From the NCBI GenBank assembly GCA_035641235.1, contig DASQUP010000209.1, forward strand, positions 1-5,854: a stretch of 5,854 nucleotides of DNA, read 5' to 3'. Source of the stretch: DASQUP01 sp035641235. Lineage in GTDB: Bacteria > Actinomycetota > CADDZG01 > WHSQ01. The translations under genes were made by a program, and so were the position numbers. Shown one piece after another: positions 4,574-5,854 of this stretch. The notes under the pieces were generated by a model. It was not told the DNA's origin, searched no databases, and worked only from the letters and a program-made list of their open reading frames with translations. The stretch's first letter is position 1; each line of letters starts with the position of its first letter.

Positions 4574-5854
4574 CGAAAGATCCGATTGTCGGCATTGCTT
4601 ATGGCGTTCGCCATGCTCGTCGCGCTGGGAGTCCCTGCGTCGGCGCACCATGAGAATGATCCTCGTACCAAGAACTTGCATCCGATGGGCCACATCGAAG
4701 AGCCCGCAAGTCTGTTCTTTGGACCTCCGACGGTCCACACAGATATTGCGTTCTGGGGAAAATACGCAATACAGGGCAACTGGCTTGGCTTCAATATCCG
4801 CGACATCTCGGCTCCCGGCAACCCCAAGCCGGTCTCGTTCACAAGTTGCGAGGGCAACCAGGGCGATGTCGTGGTGTGGGAGAACATCGTTGTGCGCTCG
4901 TGGAACTCGCCGGCACCAGCTGACGACCCCGCGACGCCGGAGGACGAAACCGCGATGTGCGATGGCGAACCGGTCCCAGCCGGATTCGAGGGACTACATG
5001 TGTTCGACATCAGCGACGTCAACGACCCCGTTCTGGTTGGTTCTGTCGAGACCGAGTGCGGCTCGCACACCGCGTCGGGGGTACCCGACCTCGATAACGG
5101 CCGGCTGCTCGTCTACAACACCCCGTCCAGCGGGGCTTGCCCGGGAATCGACATCGTCGAGGTTCCTCTCGATGCTCCTGAGAACGCGGCGTACGTTCGG
5201 TTCGAGGCGGCGGAGCGCCCGTGCCACGACACTGGAGTGATCCTCGGTGACGCGATGACGGCCGCCTGTGCCGGCGGAAATGGCTTCACGGTGTGGGACC
5301 TCGACGCTGCCAATCTCGAGGATCCCGAGTTCAGGTATTCGAAGGATGTAAACGACGAACCCGAGATTTCCAATGTCACTATTGGGCACTCGGCGGGATT
5401 CTCGTTCGACGGCGAAGTGTTGATCTTCGGACACGAACCCGGGGGCGGTGTGGCGCCAAATTGTCAGGAGAGCACCCCGGACACCGACAAGTCGGCCTTT
5501 TTCTTCGATGCAGAAACAGGCGACTTACTCGGTTTGTGGACGATACCGCGTCCGCAAAGTGCCACGGAAAACTGCACAGTCCACAACTACAACTTTGTGC
5601 CCCTTCGAAGCGGCAGAGACGTCATGGTGGTCGGTAATTACCAGGCGGGAACCTGGGTCGTGGACTTCACGGATCCGGCGAATCCCGAGGCGATTGCCTG
5701 GAGTGACCCGCCGCCCGTCGTGCCGACCGATCTCGCGGGAGTCTGGTCCTCGTACTGGTACAACAATTTCATTTACGAGACCAACATCACCGAGGGACTA
5801 AACATCTTCCGACTCAGCGGAAAAACGGCGGCGGGAGCTCTCAAACTAGGCCAC
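4571..5854 (+). CDS. Secreted LVIVD-repeat (beta-propeller-like) protein, 3' partial
   Basis: The frame runs 428 codons from the TTG at 4571 to the end of the window with no stop. Residues 1-25 are a Sec signal peptide: basic RKIR, hydrophobic LSALLMAFAMLVALGV, then cleavage after ASA and before HHE. The mature part has recurring beta-propeller-style units of the LVIVD kind: WLGFNIRDISAPGNPKPVSF (71-90), GLHVFDISDVNDPVLVGSVE (141-160), GFTVWDLDAANLEDPEF (238-254) and GTWVVDFTDPANPEAIAW (360-377). Between them are strongly family-like, His/Cys-containing motifs: CGSHTASGVPDL (163-174), CHDTGVILGDAM (218-229), GHSAGFSFDGEVLIFGHEPG (272-291) and NCTVHNYN (334-341). Eight cysteines suggest disulphides outside the membrane. 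I know this architecture as an LVIVD repeat-containing protein common in Actinobacteria; its biochemical role is not established. Little of the propeller seems missing, but any C-terminal anchor would lie beyond the window. It stands alone, well separated from marR. Confidence 0.9.
   Translation, partial: MRKIRLSALLMAFAMLVALGVPASAHHENDPRTKNLHPMGHIEEPASLFFGPPTVHTDIAFWGKYAIQGNWLGFNIRDISAPGNPKPVSFTSCEGNQGDVVVWENIVVRSWNSPAPADDPATPEDETAMCDGEPVPAGFEGLHVFDISDVNDPVLVGSVETECGSHTASGVPDLDNGRLLVYNTPSSGACPGIDIVEVPLDAPENAAYVRFEAAERPCHDTGVILGDAMTAACAGGNGFTVWDLDAANLEDPEFRYSKDVNDEPEISNVTIGHSAGFSFDGEVLIFGHEPGGGVAPNCQESTPDTDKSAFFFDAETGDLLGLWTIPRPQSATENCTVHNYNFVPLRSGRDVMVVGNYQAGTWVVDFTDPANPEAIAWSDPPPVVPTDLAGVWSSYWYNNFIYETNITEGLNIFRLSGKTAAGALKLGH

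Noticed and set aside
4291..5070. 259-codon minus-strand open frame opposite the LVIVD gene
   Set aside because: It is antisense to a clearly coding sequence with a signal peptide and repeat motifs; the opposite translation is low-complexity Ser/Thr/Pro.

Overview
The window is GC-rich and tightly packed. It has frequent GTG/TTG starts, stop/start overlaps of the GTGA, TAGTG and ATGA type, and a secreted LVIVD-repeat protein of a type I associate with high-GC Actinobacteria. My best guess is an actinobacterium, possibly of the Acidimicrobiia kind. That placement is inference from style and one protein family; no rRNA or other marker is present.

Left part (1-2767): a plus-strand operon that starts upstream of the window. 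It encodes the C-terminal part of a NodI/DrrA-type ABC ATPase (Walker A lies outside the window), then two different NodJ-type ABC-2 permeases whose starts overlap the preceding stops. Nine bases further on, in the same frame as the second permease, is a small cytosolic protein resembling the DUF6714 family. The first three genes form a complete one-ATPase, two-permease exporter; its substrate cannot be read from the sequence.

Middle (2768-3830): a regulatory unit. A promoter (TTGACG, 17-base spacer, TATATA) is overlapped by a 26-bp near-perfect palindrome that runs into the ATG of a four-helix membrane protein. That gene overlaps the start of a MarR-family regulator by ATGA. The simplest reading is an autoregulated MarR operon with a leaderless or nearly leaderless first gene. 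A 9-base copy of one operator half lies just upstream of the -35.

Right-centre (3831-4557): about 730 bases with no convincing intact gene. On the minus strand, converging on marR, there is a 31-codon peptide ending PFIYFQF, which looks like the C-terminus of an MBOAT/AlgI-type O-acyltransferase and may be a gene remnant. Its upstream edge abuts a 51-base imperfect inverted repeat (3969-4019). Further on are a promoter-like pair overlapped by a small palindrome, then about 430 bases of GC-rich sequence rich in short hairpins, leading to a consensus ribosome binding site.

Right end (4571-5854): a signal-peptide-bearing LVIVD-repeat protein, probably a beta-propeller, starting at TTG and running off the window still open (428 codons seen).

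No clearly novel multi-gene system is demonstrated. The points most worth a second look are the palindrome fused to the start codon, the possible MBOAT remnant next to the inverted repeat, and the long untranslated stretch before the secreted protein.
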